From contig JADWOT020001720.1 of NCBI GenBank assembly GCA_036345935.2, positions 100,001 to 164,000 on the forward strand: DNA of 64,000 bases, written 5' to 3'. Origin of the DNA: Taenia hydatigena (taxonomy: Eukaryota > Platyhelminthes > Cestoda > Cyclophyllidea > Taeniidae). The position numbers and the translations under genes were made by a program. The notes beneath the pieces were generated by a model. The model was not told the DNA's origin and did not search any database. It saw only the letters and a program-made list of their open reading frames with translations. Positions 1 to 10,385 of this stretch are shown here, one piece after another (within the stretch, counting starts at the first letter, position 1; each line of letters opens with the position of its first letter).

Positions 1-1505
1 CAAGGAACACTAATCAGACAGATTCGAATAACAACGGCAGAAGAAGCCTACGCAATTGCCTAACATTCAGCAAAACTTGAGTGAGCCCAAAAATGTACAC
101 TCAATTACGGGATGGTCCTCCTCAAATCCGCTAAACAGTAAGAAGTAAAACAGCATCATGCTTTCTGACGACAAGTAGATTAATTGGAACCTACTCACTT
201 GATACAACTGTGCGTACCATCTATGCTACTGTTCCGAATGTGGAAGAACACTTATTTGGAACTGATAATTACAGTCCATCGCAGATGCCCACACGCGCAA
301 TGAAGCAAACAGTCGTATTCTACCCATCAGCATCCAGTACACTCAATCCGACAACTACGGACTTACTTTGTAATGAACATAGGCAACTTGTCCCAATCAA
401 AATTCTCAAAAATCGCATGCATATCAATCAAAACACGCTAGACACAACCTTTCCTGGCCAGATTAGTACGCCATCCACCACCCTTCCAAACGGAAAGCGA
501 TAACAATATGAATGCAGTGGACAAATTTAGCCAGTGGCACGACCAGATGTCAATGAGCGCAAAAGTTAGAGCTGACAATATTTAAAATATACCAGTGCTG
601 GGTGAAATTACCTAAACAAATAATGACAGCAAACAAACGAAACACGTGGAAAATGAGATAATAAGAAGAGACAGTTATTCCCAAGCCGGCATTAGATCCC
701 CATAGAACAGACAGTGTCTGTGGCCAATGCAAAAAAACTACACCTCGCACCCAGGCGTCACACCTAATCAAATTTGACAAAGCGGCAAGTAGCGTGCATG
801 AATAGGGGGCTTTTCAAATGTATATAAGTGTGCATTGATACGTACCTCTTAATAGGCGCGTCACTTCCTTCATGCATCCACAATCATCACACTCATCGAC
901 GTGGCCCTTTTTGCCCACCGCGTCATAAAGCAGAAGCCATGGGCACGGCACCGCTTGCACCCTACTTTGCGACAGACTTCCAACAGTTTCGACAAAATTT
1001 CATCAGCGAACGCTGACTGCCAAAACGCCATTCAGCGGCAACACAGCCTCAACGAAGTACTTGTCCTTTGCACGGTAAAATTCGATGTTTGCATCCGCCC
1101 ACCACCCGAGCCACCAAATATTCCATTTGAAGAACATCCCCGAATCTACAGGAACAAACTAGGACTTAAAGAAACAATTTAAATCAAGGCGGCGGATTGA
1201 TACGCTGTGCGACGATGGAGTTGGTTGCACAATGACATCTCAATCGCAGAAGAATCATTACGACCTTGGCTCAGGATTATTTTGATCGCGTCTAACGAAG
1301 TTACAGGAGACGACATTCAGTTCCCCAGTGGAGAAGAACATACTCAAGTACCCGTTCGGAGGGCACTGCAGCTATATCTGCGTCCAATGAACATGATGAA
1401 TTCTGCCGATATGGTTACTGTAACAATTTGGAAAATGTAGCTGCTGTCACAGTGCATTTGTGAATAGACTTCGGGTAGAAGGATGCGCAACGGATTCATT
1501 GAGGT
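1..1505. other. Gene-free DNA at the unit start
   Basis: No supported gene. A TATATAAG string lies at 821-828, followed by short frames that are interrupted by stops or indels in the B copy (31,220-32,720). Differences between A and B are scattered without codon bias. Confidence 0.5.
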
Positions 1506-2554
1506 ACAGCACCGATCACACCAACCTCTAGGTCGGAGTAGAGAGTAAGAGGGAACTCAAACATTAAATTCTGCATTTTTTCAGCAACCCCTTGGGGCAC
1601 ATTAGATGCACCACCACAGACAGACATCCTCGTCATTCTTAAGATTCGGACCATTATCGACTTCGCATGAAGTCCAAAATGAAACAGTTTCGTTCCTTTT
1701 TGAACTAACAGAGCTTACCCAACGAAAAAAAAAAAACGCCGCAATTAAAACATGCAACGCGCCCACCATATCGACGGGCAATATACCAAACACGACTGAT
1801 AACCTTGAAACTGCCAAACTTAAGGACCACTTTCGAGCAAACATCTTTTCATCTTAAGAATTCTTGAATGCACACAAAACACACCATCAAGCTTGGCCTT
1901 AGAACAACCGCTAAAATTGGTCTTTGCGAGCGCATAAAAACCAAATCCAGTTCATCTTCGAAAGTTGATTGTTTGAAAATTGCATCCCATTATAGAAAGC
2001 ACTATACGTCATGCAAACTTGCCAGCATTCATTCCAAAAAGGGTGTCAGAACGTTACGCACCACATGCGAGAATTGGAACGCCATCCTCGAGCAGGCTGG
2101 TTATTTTGTTACAAACCTACTAGCCTAGATGACAGGGGATCGACACAATCCTTATGGATGGTGAAAGGGTGGCCTCTGTCGACATAATTATTACACAAGG
2201 GATAGGGATGCAGCGCGCTTCCCGTTTGTCGCCTCGTCTTCTGCCTCAAAATGCTTTGGACTTTATTGCAAACCTAAGTTGCGCTGGCCACTATCTTCAT
2301 CACTAGGTGCGCTATGACTGTCTCTTCGTCTCCCCAAGTCCCATTTCAACAACAAAGGTACTGCACAAATCCCTCGTCTTACTGGCCCCGCCTTTGGTAC
2401 TGCCCTTGTTGAATGCCCTTCTTCCAGTCATTATAGTTCAAACCTTGTTTTCGCATCTGATCAGTGGTGCACCTATGCAGAGTCACAGGTGCAATATTAA
2501 GCGAGTGATGACTATAAACCTGGCAATGCGATGTGGACAAAACAATTGGTAGGT
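1506..2554. other. 1,049-bp block present in A, absent from B
   Basis: The flanking bases (GAGGT then GTTAGAACG) are contiguous in unit B at about 32,716-32,730. In A the block is bracketed by the 4-bp direct repeat AGGT (1502-1505 and 2551-2554). It is therefore either an insertion with a 4-bp target duplication in A or a microhomology-mediated deletion in B. It holds short unrecognised frames (for example 1,606-1,857 and 1,868-2,128, both plus) and an A-run near 1,726. I see no terminal inverted repeats, and I recognise no domain. Confidence 0.7.
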
Positions 2555-5500
2555 GTTAGAACGTTTCCATATGGCGTGAACTATGAATGCTACAATGGGC
2601 GGAAGCAGGTACGACATTAAATCGTGCAGTATCCTCGCTTCCTCCTCCTCCTTCCCCTGAAAATTAACAACCACGCCCCAGCAAGTCATCCCGCTCAACG
2701 CTCATAAATGTGGACCTCATGAAAAACCAATGCATTGCATGAAGGCTCTTAATAATATAGCCTCAAATCAGCTTCGTCTCATGCCATACCGTTGTTGTTG
2801 TTACTGCTAAAAGTCTCAAAACAAGCAAAAGTGATGCGATTGTGAGCCTATGATGAGATCTCTCTCAACTCGTACAACACACACTGTCCCGTGGGGGAGT
2901 ACTCACCAAGTTACCGTTCTCCTCTCCCTTCGCTTTCGTCCGCCGGCCGCCTGAATGACGCCCACACATCCGTACACGCCGCACTCAGCCTTCCAAGGAC
3001 ACAGCCACGCTGCCTGCCTGCTTATGGTCTGCATGAAAGAATAATCCACACTGAGGAGAAGGAGGAGCAAGCGAACTCTCGATCGCATTCATTGCTCCTC
3101 TAACAGTTGCTTTGACGCCACAGCTGCCGCCATCGACAAGGACGAGTTCGGAGGCCTTTGGTGTAGTCTCGGTAGCCTCCCACGGATCGGCATCTACGTC
3201 CGCATCCCCCTTTGCCATTATTGCCACCGTCGACAACAACAATGCGTGTTATTGATGACAGGCAGCCTGATCAGTCTGTGATTAACGACGACGTTGAGAA
3301 GCGCCACGTGGCCAGCGTTGCGAACAGCAGCGGCGAGACAGCCAGTGTTGGTCAGAAGCCAACTATTACAACACACAAATACTACACTTACAAGTTTGGC
3401 GCACAAAATTGACACCTAGTGCTACTCACTCAAGTCTTTATGCCTATCACATAATAATGCTCCAGAGGAAATAAACATTTCCTTTCGCCGTATTTTGGAC
3501 CCGCAGCCACTTTGGTACCACGTAGAGCCAAGGGCTTGGTAACTTCCCTCCCAGCAAACGAGGCCTCATTCACCACAATATCATTCTTTCCTTATTCAAA
3601 TAACCCCCCACCTAACTACCTGCCCACCTACAATACCGCCACAACAACTTCAATCGATTCCCTCCACTCCATTGTTCATCATAACGAACGAACGCAAAAA
3701 AGTGCTGCCATCCAACAGCCAACCAAAACTCGTCAAATTCTCCCTCGCAAACCTCATTAACAAAAAAGAGATCTCCATGCACGCACACACGTTTGCGGAA
3801 CTAAATACGAGCTCTAGACGATCTTGAAAATATCAGTGTGCATGGGTCTACGTGCAATAAAAAAAATTGACAGACAGTAAGACAAGGAATACACACTGCG
3901 AAACTATGAAGCTAAAAACGCAGACACGCACTAAAATTCACGAAAAGAAGGCCCGCCTAGAGTAGGTTTCAGTGTTGACACAATCGCCAGCACAACTAAT
4001 CAACGTGACAATAAGCTCGCTTCCCTCCCCCAACCCACCAGTGCTACACTCCAGTTAGCCGGCCGAGCTTACAACCATGCCGTTCGCACCCAATGCTTGT
4101 GCCCAGCTAAACAAAAGGTCACATCTACCGCTGTCACCGCTATTGTCCGTGCATCCAAGATGGAGACCTCTCCGCCAATGACTCCGCAAGCTTGCATCGC
4201 CTACTATTCCACAAACTCATAAAATGTTACCTCACCACCGCCACCACAGTAATTTTGTAGTATCTGAAAAGGGGGAAAGCAAACAATGGAAGAGCCGATG
4301 TGCGAATGTCCAACGCGCCGCAAAGCTAACGCCTCCGAACGTAACTTCTAATAGGAAAAAAAGCACCTTAACAAGCAAACATTTAAGACTGCTACAAAGT
4401 ACAGTCTGCAAAGTGATGCAAAAGCTCCCCACCGGTCACTCCATCGCTTCTGCAGCAACCACCTTACTCAGACGTCAACTCATGCCGTCAAAGCTGAACC
4501 TACCATTAAGCCATCACCGAGAGCCTCTACACAACATCAACACAGAAATAACCCGTCCCCATGTCAATGAGCGGTAGAGCTGTTAAGTGTCCCACGCCCT
4601 CCATATATAATGTGCGCTCCACCAACACGGACATAATAGTAATGGAAACAACGCACCTTTTACCACACAAAGTACGAAAGAACCTACGGATAAATGATGA
4701 AAGCATGCTTCTACCCTAAATGAGAACGCACATCAAAGCTGTAGATACACACGAAAGACAGTAGAATTCACATACAGCAATCCCATCTTACCTGAGGAAC
4801 GTGTAAAGTGGTAGCGAAGGCAAGAGCCACACTCATTGCCGACGGATGATACTCCCATTTTTGGCAAAGGAAGAAGTCCAGACAGGAACTACAGCTACCT
4901 CTTCGACGTCTATTCCAGCATGTTAACAGATAGAAGAAACGAGTTAAAAGTCATACAGATATAATGAATACTTATTAGCAAGAAAGCAATGAATAGGCAC
5001 CAAGTACTCAGTTAAACCAAAACACTTCTCAACAAAATTACGACCCACTGACCAAAGTCCACAGTCACTAAGGAGCAAACCAAATAACAACCTGCCAAAG
5101 CAATTCTAATTTTTCACAAAAAGCATTGTACAGAAAAAAATGAACGTAACTAGACCTCGCAGTTGGAAAACAAAACGTCTTAACAGTCGCATTATGAAGC
5201 CTTCGCGTCTATTCTAGCAAGTAGACGTATAAAGGAAGCTAGTTGGCATGCAAAAGACCTAATAACAGCTAACAAACCAAAACCGAAAAAGAAGTGCCAA
5301 ATAGCTACCAGATTTCCAACTTATTGGAGCATGTCAAGCCCCATTAAGCGAAAACAATGGTCACTAAAATGTACACCACTTACGTACTTCACGTACAAAT
5401 CTGGCCAATCACTTTGTTATTTGCCCGGTAAAACAAATAAACTTCTAATTTTTGTGTGTCCTTAATAAGTCAAAGGTCTTTACAAATACCTAACTTTTTT

Positions 5501-5604
5501 AGCTTTCATCAAAAATTTAAAAAAATGAAACACAAGTATCATTTGCATATTTGTTGGGTGTTAGTAGGAAAATTAGCAACAAAAGCTAGATGTAACAACG
5601 CTTT
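2555..5604. other. Gene-free DNA with short non-conserved frames
   Basis: No supported gene. A CTC/TCC microsatellite near 2,640-2,655 is longer in B (about 32,805-32,825). A GC-richer stretch at about 2,880-3,420 has overlapping short frames on both strands and a donor-like GTGAGT on the minus strand near 2,908. The frame at 4,224-4,577 is open in both units but shows mostly amino-acid-changing differences. B carries about 47 bp near 34,130-34,180 that is missing from A near 3,967. Confidence 0.5.
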
Positions 5605-5791
5605 TGTAATACTTCGTTCGTTTGGGCTGCCGGTTTTTGGTCAGGGTCATAGAGGTAACATATTATCCTAGCTGCTTAGGTTGGTCTCCGGACTATGCCA
5701 GCAGCTTATTTTCCTTTGCCCTTTTGAATATATATAATCTGCCCTAGTATTTTGCCTTCTTTTTCCTTCAAGGAAGCCTCAGGACGATACA
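5605..5791 (+). mobile_element. Solo TRIM LTR, unit A
   Basis: A 187-bp sequence starting TGTAAT and ending GATACA, clearly homologous along its length to the LTRs of the TRIM just downstream. Shared blocks include the CCGGTTT, GGGTCA, CCTAGCTGC, TATGCCAGCAGC and ATTCTGCCTT-like strings. No second LTR or internal region is attached, so it looks like the product of LTR-LTR recombination. The flanks GCTTT and GCCTT match at four of five bases, consistent with a decayed 5-bp target duplication. Confidence 0.75.
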
Positions 5792-6107
5792 GCCTTAAAA
5801 TAACATTACAAGAGTCATAAACTAGTAATGTGTGCAGTGTGGCTAACAACTCAGCGTTTGCTTTGACTTTTCGCCTGCATATCTTAACGATTATTAAGTT
5901 TCTTTTTCGCAACTAAGCCGATTTATATGATTTGATGTTGCTTTGAGTTATTTCGGTGGTTTTTATAAATTTTAACAGGAGCTCAAATGGCCCTGTCACC
6001 CGAGTCCTGATACACAGGCAAGTGACTCGCACAATATCTGCGACCCCTCCAGAAAATCGGGAAAGGAAAAAGCAGAATTATAAATATAACCTATGGCAAG
6101 GAGTGGC

Positions 6108-6293
6108 TGTAGTACTTTGTTTGTTGGAACTACCGGTATCGGTGAAGGTCACAGGAGTGGCCGTATTGCCCTAGCTGCGTGGGATGGCCTCCGGGCCATG
6201 CCAGCAGCCTATTTCCCTCTGTCCGTTGAATACATATATTCTACTCTAGCATTCTGCCTTCTTTTGCCTTCGAGGGAGCCCTAGAACGCTGCA
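6108..6293 (+). repeat. TRIM 5' LTR, unit A
   Basis: 186 bp bounded by TG...CA; homologous to 6,819-7,006, 36,341-36,526 and 37,053-37,240. Confidence 0.85.
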
Positions 6294-6800
6294 TTTTTGG
6301 CAGCAGACAGCGAAGCTGACTCTATAGGCTTTTTATCTTGGTGTCTGTCGCCTGTGGCATGTTGCAGTGGTGCGAAAGAAGTGCATGTGCTACGGATGGG
6401 CCATGAACGACGTCCGCTTCCGGCATCTGCCCCATCTCCGTGTTCTACAAGAAAACTATTAACAACGAAAGCGACACTAGCCATGGACCACCTGGGAGGT
6501 TTCGTTCCGAAGATTACCTCCAATATACTTTTCCTAGAAGATCGACGTTCTAACGCCCCCCTACGCACATGCTGATGGTCGGCAGAACCTCTTATTCTGA
6601 GCTTTGCTCCCAAGCCAAACGAAACTCGAAGTCCAATGCACTGCCGAGAAAGGTCACTGACGTTGTTATTAAGCATCGCCTCAATCGCGTCGAATGTCGG
6701 CGACTGGGATGGTTAGCTCGTGGGTGCTTCTTGCAGCACTGACTACGTTGTGATGGCTGACGTGGGAGATGTACCGAGGGGCGCGTCAGGGGCGACGCTC

Positions 6801-6815
6801 GAAAGAGGAGAGGGG
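6801..6815 (+). other. TRIM polypurine tract, unit A
   Basis: A run of 15 purines ending three bases before the 3' LTR. This is the position expected of the plus-strand primer in reverse transcription. The B equivalent (37,035-37,052) is all purine and abuts the LTR directly. Confidence 0.75.
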
Positions 6816-6818
6816 CAA

Positions 6819-7006
6819 TGTAGTACTCTGTTTGTTAAAACTATGGGTTTCGGTCAGGGTCACAGAGGTGGTCGTATTGCCCTAGCTGCGTAGACTGGCC
6901 TCTGAGCCATGCCAGCAGCTTATTTCCCTCTGTCCGTTGCATATTTGCATATTCTACTCTAGCATTCTGCCTTCCCTTGCCTTCAAACGAGTCTCGAAAC
7001 GCTGCA
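6819..7006 (+). repeat. TRIM 3' LTR, unit A
   Basis: 188 bp with the same TG...CA ends as the 5' LTR but many substitutions. No clear target-site duplication is visible outside the pair. Confidence 0.85.
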
Positions 7007-7244
7007 GGTAGGTTGCTTCTAAACATTTTTTATATGCAGAGGGAAAATATGGGGTAAATAATCAAAATGCACAAACCAAAGCGCAAATTCAGGATTATAT
7101 TGAAAATGTTAAAAACTGGAAAGCGTATAAGTATTGGTAGAAGTGTGATACTAAACAAGGATTACATCAAAACCACTTATCTAAGAAGCATTACAACATA
7201 TAACGACGAAATAATAAAGCCATTAGAATGAGTTGGTGTTTAAT

Positions 7245-7350
7245 TGAGAGGCCGAGTAGCGCAGTGGTGAGCACTGGGCAGGGTACTAAGTTATTGCAGA
7301 GGGCAAATGACGTTATGATGGATCCTTAATGAAGAGGGTTCCAGCCCTCA
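7245..7350 (+). ncRNA. tRNA-like Pol III promoter relic (possible SINE head), unit A
   Basis: An A-box match TAGCGCAGTGG (7,257-7,267) is followed about 70 bp later by a degenerate B box GTTCCAGCC (7,338-7,346, one mismatch to GWTCRANNC). The start GGCCGAGTAGCGCAGTGGTGAGC is very tRNA-like. I cannot fold a full cloverleaf, so a decayed tRNA or tRNA-derived SINE is more likely than a working tRNA. Confidence 0.4.
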
Positions 7351-7403
7351 TCCTCAAATGCGCAGCCAATATCTTACAAGGACAATAGATGTGTGAAATG
7401 AGC

Positions 7404-8175
7404 AAAAAGTCTAAGCGATATTCTGCCTTGGTAAGTTAAAATTATTGCGTATTAGCTAGATGACACCTTGGTCATTTTCGTAAATTAGTTTGGCTAGGTA
7501 TCTTAACACGTAATTTGGTGTGACAATGTCATTGTAACGTCGTTACTTGTGTGGTGAAGTTTAAAAACTGTTTGAGGTTGAAGGTGGCCAGGATCAAATC
7601 CTCGTCTGTCTTAAATTGCGCGTATGAGTATACTTGAGGTTGCTGTGGTGCTTGTACACAGTTAGAAGACTGAGATTAGGCCGTGTCCTTGTGAAGCACG
7701 ACGGTTCCAAATGTATGCACATCTGATGAGGGGTGGTAGAAGCTGCTACCGAACCAGGTGACTGTGAACTACCTCAGGAGATGAGAATGAGGAGGAGGAG
7801 GAGGAGGAGGAGGAGGAGGAGGAGGAGGAGGAGGAGGAGGAGGAGGAGGAGGAGGAGGAGGAGGAGGAGGAGGAGGAGGAGTAGGAGGAGGTATGCATTC
7901 ATTCAGCGGAAATTGGCAGCCGCGTGATTTCCCTGGTGGCCATTGATGACGCATTAGACAGTGCCTGATCTTTGGAAGTGAAAGTGAAATTTTGACGTAC
8001 ATTTGAGTAAAGCCGTGTGTGGGAAGGAGGGCGAAGGTAGTGTGCACATCTGTTTTGTGCCCAAACCTTGAAGCGGGATAAGTTGTCATAGACCGTGAAG
8101 GGCTTGCTAACTGAGAAACATTGGATGTGGAGGAAGTCGCATAACTTCCTCTGCAGACATTCTTATAGACGTAGC
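7404..8175. other. 772-bp block present in A, absent from B
   Basis: In B, GAAATGAGC runs directly into GTAGTGTGCGG (near 37,640). In A the two sides are 772 bp apart, and each carries AGC (7,401-7,403 and 8,173-8,175), so a microhomology deletion in B is the simplest reading. The block contains the long GAG microsatellite and a B-box-like GATCAAATC near 7,590. No gene is supported. Confidence 0.7.
7788..7891. repeat. (GAG)n microsatellite
   Basis: About 31 uninterrupted GAG triplets, then one GTA interruption and a few more. It creates artificial poly-Arg (plus) and poly-Pro (minus) frames. It is absent from unit B. Confidence 0.97.
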
Positions 8176-10312
8176 GTAGTGTGCGGCTTGTGGCATTTCC
8201 TTCCCTCCCCATCACAATAAACGCGGCATTATTACCTTCTCAACACACTTCGTTAGCACGTGATCCACCTTCCCATTCCCACCTGATTGAAGAAGCACTG
8301 GTTCCTATTGTGAGTTATATTTCCCTTCCTTACTTTTAAGGTGAATAGGATGGAAATGTAGACATACCTGCTCAAACTACCATCAGCACAACCCCACTAC
8401 AAGAATGTAAGACTTCAATTTACGAACAGCGTGTGTTCCAAACAACACAGCCCTAAGAGTGGTAACTAGTAGTGTGCATGCTTCGATAGTGCGTCACCAA
8501 AAAGGGTTCATAATGAAGAGATTGTTGTCGTGAATCCCTTATCCCATGCGATGTCCACCTGCTTCCAGTCGCATGTGCTGCAATGTTACGGGAGTGGAAT
8601 ATTATTTCTACTGAATCAATGCTCAGTAGAAGTTGCGCGTCGAGGTGGAGATTTAATCGGATATTGGCTAAGGTAGCAGGGTAGGTTGCAGATAGACCGA
8701 GACCGCAAAAAGAGAACGAGAAGAAGGAGGAGGAATCAAGAGGCATCTATCTACAAGCAATCTGTCGCATAATCAACAAGATTATAATGTTGCTTCGTAG
8801 GAAGACGTCGTAGAAAACGCCATTATTGACGATTCGTGAGCAAGATCCTAAAAGTAATACAAAGCCCCTTCTCCTTACCATTGCTAAACCAATTTCGCTT
8901 CTTTTGACAACTAAGAAGGAAAATCCTTCTGTCAGACGACGAAATCGCCGCATACCGACCCACATACCCACCCACCTACAGGGACCCGCAAGCTGTGTGA
9001 CCGCCTACACTAGTCACTCAAACTACACACCAAGACTCTTACTTCAACGCCTCGTCGACTTCTCGTAGCTGATGAGCCGAATCAGATCCAACCTAACGAA
9101 TTGTGACATTGTCGCCGCACACAAATCTTCTACACGCCTCCACGACAATAACAATATTATAAGTGGCTTCATTTGATCAGGGTGGGGCAGAGACTCCTTT
9201 GAAATAAAGTACGAAATGTTGTGTGAGAATTTATTTGATTTGCGCAAACCTCTATGTCACACTTTCTCATCATCTTTGCTCATTCGATTAGTGTGATTCA
9301 AGCTGTGACAATCACATGGGCTGTGGATGCATAGAATTAAACCACATAGAGGAGCAGTTGAGCTTGCACATAGATCTCATCTCATAGCCAGTTCTTAAGG
9401 CAAAGTTTGGTAGAGAGGTGTCCTGACCATGTTGTAGGATTATTTTCACAAATATGCAACGCACAACAAAAGACTTAAAGGGAACCACATGAGGGCATGT
9501 CGGCCATGAAAGTGTGCTGGTCGTAGCCTATTTGGCACGGCGATGGTAACCTGTTCGCACACGCTATGGAGGTCTAAATGCTACCGAGACATCTGGAAGA
9601 GCATGATGGAGTCATTGAAATTTGACCATGCACTCTAAAGTTGCAATTATTTTACTCACAAAATAAGCTCATTATTAAGGAGAGCACCACTTAGAGTCAT
9701 GTCTTTGATGTTTACTATTAAAGAAAAAGGGCGCGTTCCATTTGGAGTAGCAAAATTTCATCATTACAAAACAAAGATACTCATTTTAAAAGTAGTGTGA
9801 ATTAAACGATAGACTAATTATGAGGGAGGGAGCATCACGTCGAAATGAAGTCGAGCAGATGACCGACGATAGCATAAAGAACTTGTAAATTTCTCCTGAA
9901 TCTGAGTATAATGTCATAAAATTACATTTTGGGCACTTCACAAGCCTTATTCGTTCTGCTTCCTTACTCTACTGCTTCACTTTAGCGAGTCAGGGTCATG
10001 CTGAGGGCCATAGCACTCAGGGTTAACATTTCTAACTTATCACGCGGAACCTCATGGACATTGGAGCGCTACCAGGCATGAGTCGATAAGTGTGCGCTTC
10101 GATAAGGCTTCATCTATACCGTCACAAAATCAGCACTGTGCTGCTCACTCACAGGCGTATTCACATCAGAGCCAAAATCGTGCGACGCTACTTTCGTGTG
10201 TGCAGTTGCCACTCCATCAAAACAACACTTAATGGCGGTTCCTGGTTGGCTAAAAGCGTTCTAGCACTCGGTGCACATGGTAACGTTGCTCAGAGTTATC
10301 AATAATAGATAA
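8176..10312. other. Gene-free DNA upstream of the Hsp70 pseudogene
   Basis: No supported gene. Homologous to 37,641-38,612 plus 41,264-42,357 in unit B, where the retroelement block interrupts it between the equivalents of A 9,156 and 9,157. Confidence 0.55.
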
Positions 10313-10318
10313 TATAAA
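10313..10318 (+). promoter_or_regulatory. Likely TATA box of the Hsp70 pseudogene
   Basis: TATAAA lies about 70 bp before the ATG, in a promoter stretch that is almost identical in A and B. A reverse CCAAT-like GGTTGGCT lies about 65 bp further upstream. In about 380 bp upstream of the ATG I found no run of alternating nGAAn units, so no canonical heat-shock element. Confidence 0.45.
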
Positions 10319-10385
10319 GAGTTGCTTGATTGTGAGAGCCAACACTGTCAGACAATACGCGCAGACATTGTCTATCTCAGAGAGC

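Larger units (their letters stand above)
6108..7006 (+). mobile_element. TRIM element (miniature LTR retrotransposon), unit A
   Basis: Two direct repeats (6,108-6,293 and 6,819-7,006) begin TGTAGT and end GCTGCA, and enclose only 525 bp. Right after the 5' LTR comes TTTTTGGCAGCAG (TTGGTGGCAGCAG in B), a likely tRNA primer-binding site. A polypurine tract, GAAAGAGGAGAGGGG (6,801-6,815), sits just before the 3' LTR. No pol domain fits inside, so the element must have depended on enzymes supplied in trans. The two LTRs differ clearly, so the insertion is old, and it predates the A/B duplication because B has it at the same site. TRIMs of this design are known from taeniid tapeworms. Confidence 0.88.

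Noticed and set aside
3212..3412. Hydrophilic plus frame conserved in position in B (33,349-33,579)
   Set aside because: Mostly replacement differences, including Glu to Trp; no recognised family.
4224..4577. 117-codon plus frame, open in both units (34,435-34,788)
   Set aside because: About 11 of 14 codon differences between A and B change the amino acid, as expected without coding constraint.
6281..6676. 131-codon minus frame
   Set aside because: It lies within the TRIM interior and 5' LTR end; TRIMs do not need a coding region and no domain is seen.
7733..8215. Poly-Arg (plus) and poly-Pro (minus) open frames
   Set aside because: Both are produced by the GAG microsatellite; no other protein feature, and the block is absent from unit B.
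10326..10385. In-frame 20-codon N-terminal extension of Hsp70
   Set aside because: It begins with TTG, not ATG, lies just after the TATA box, and does not match the family; ATG at 10,386/42,431 aligns with canonical Hsp70.
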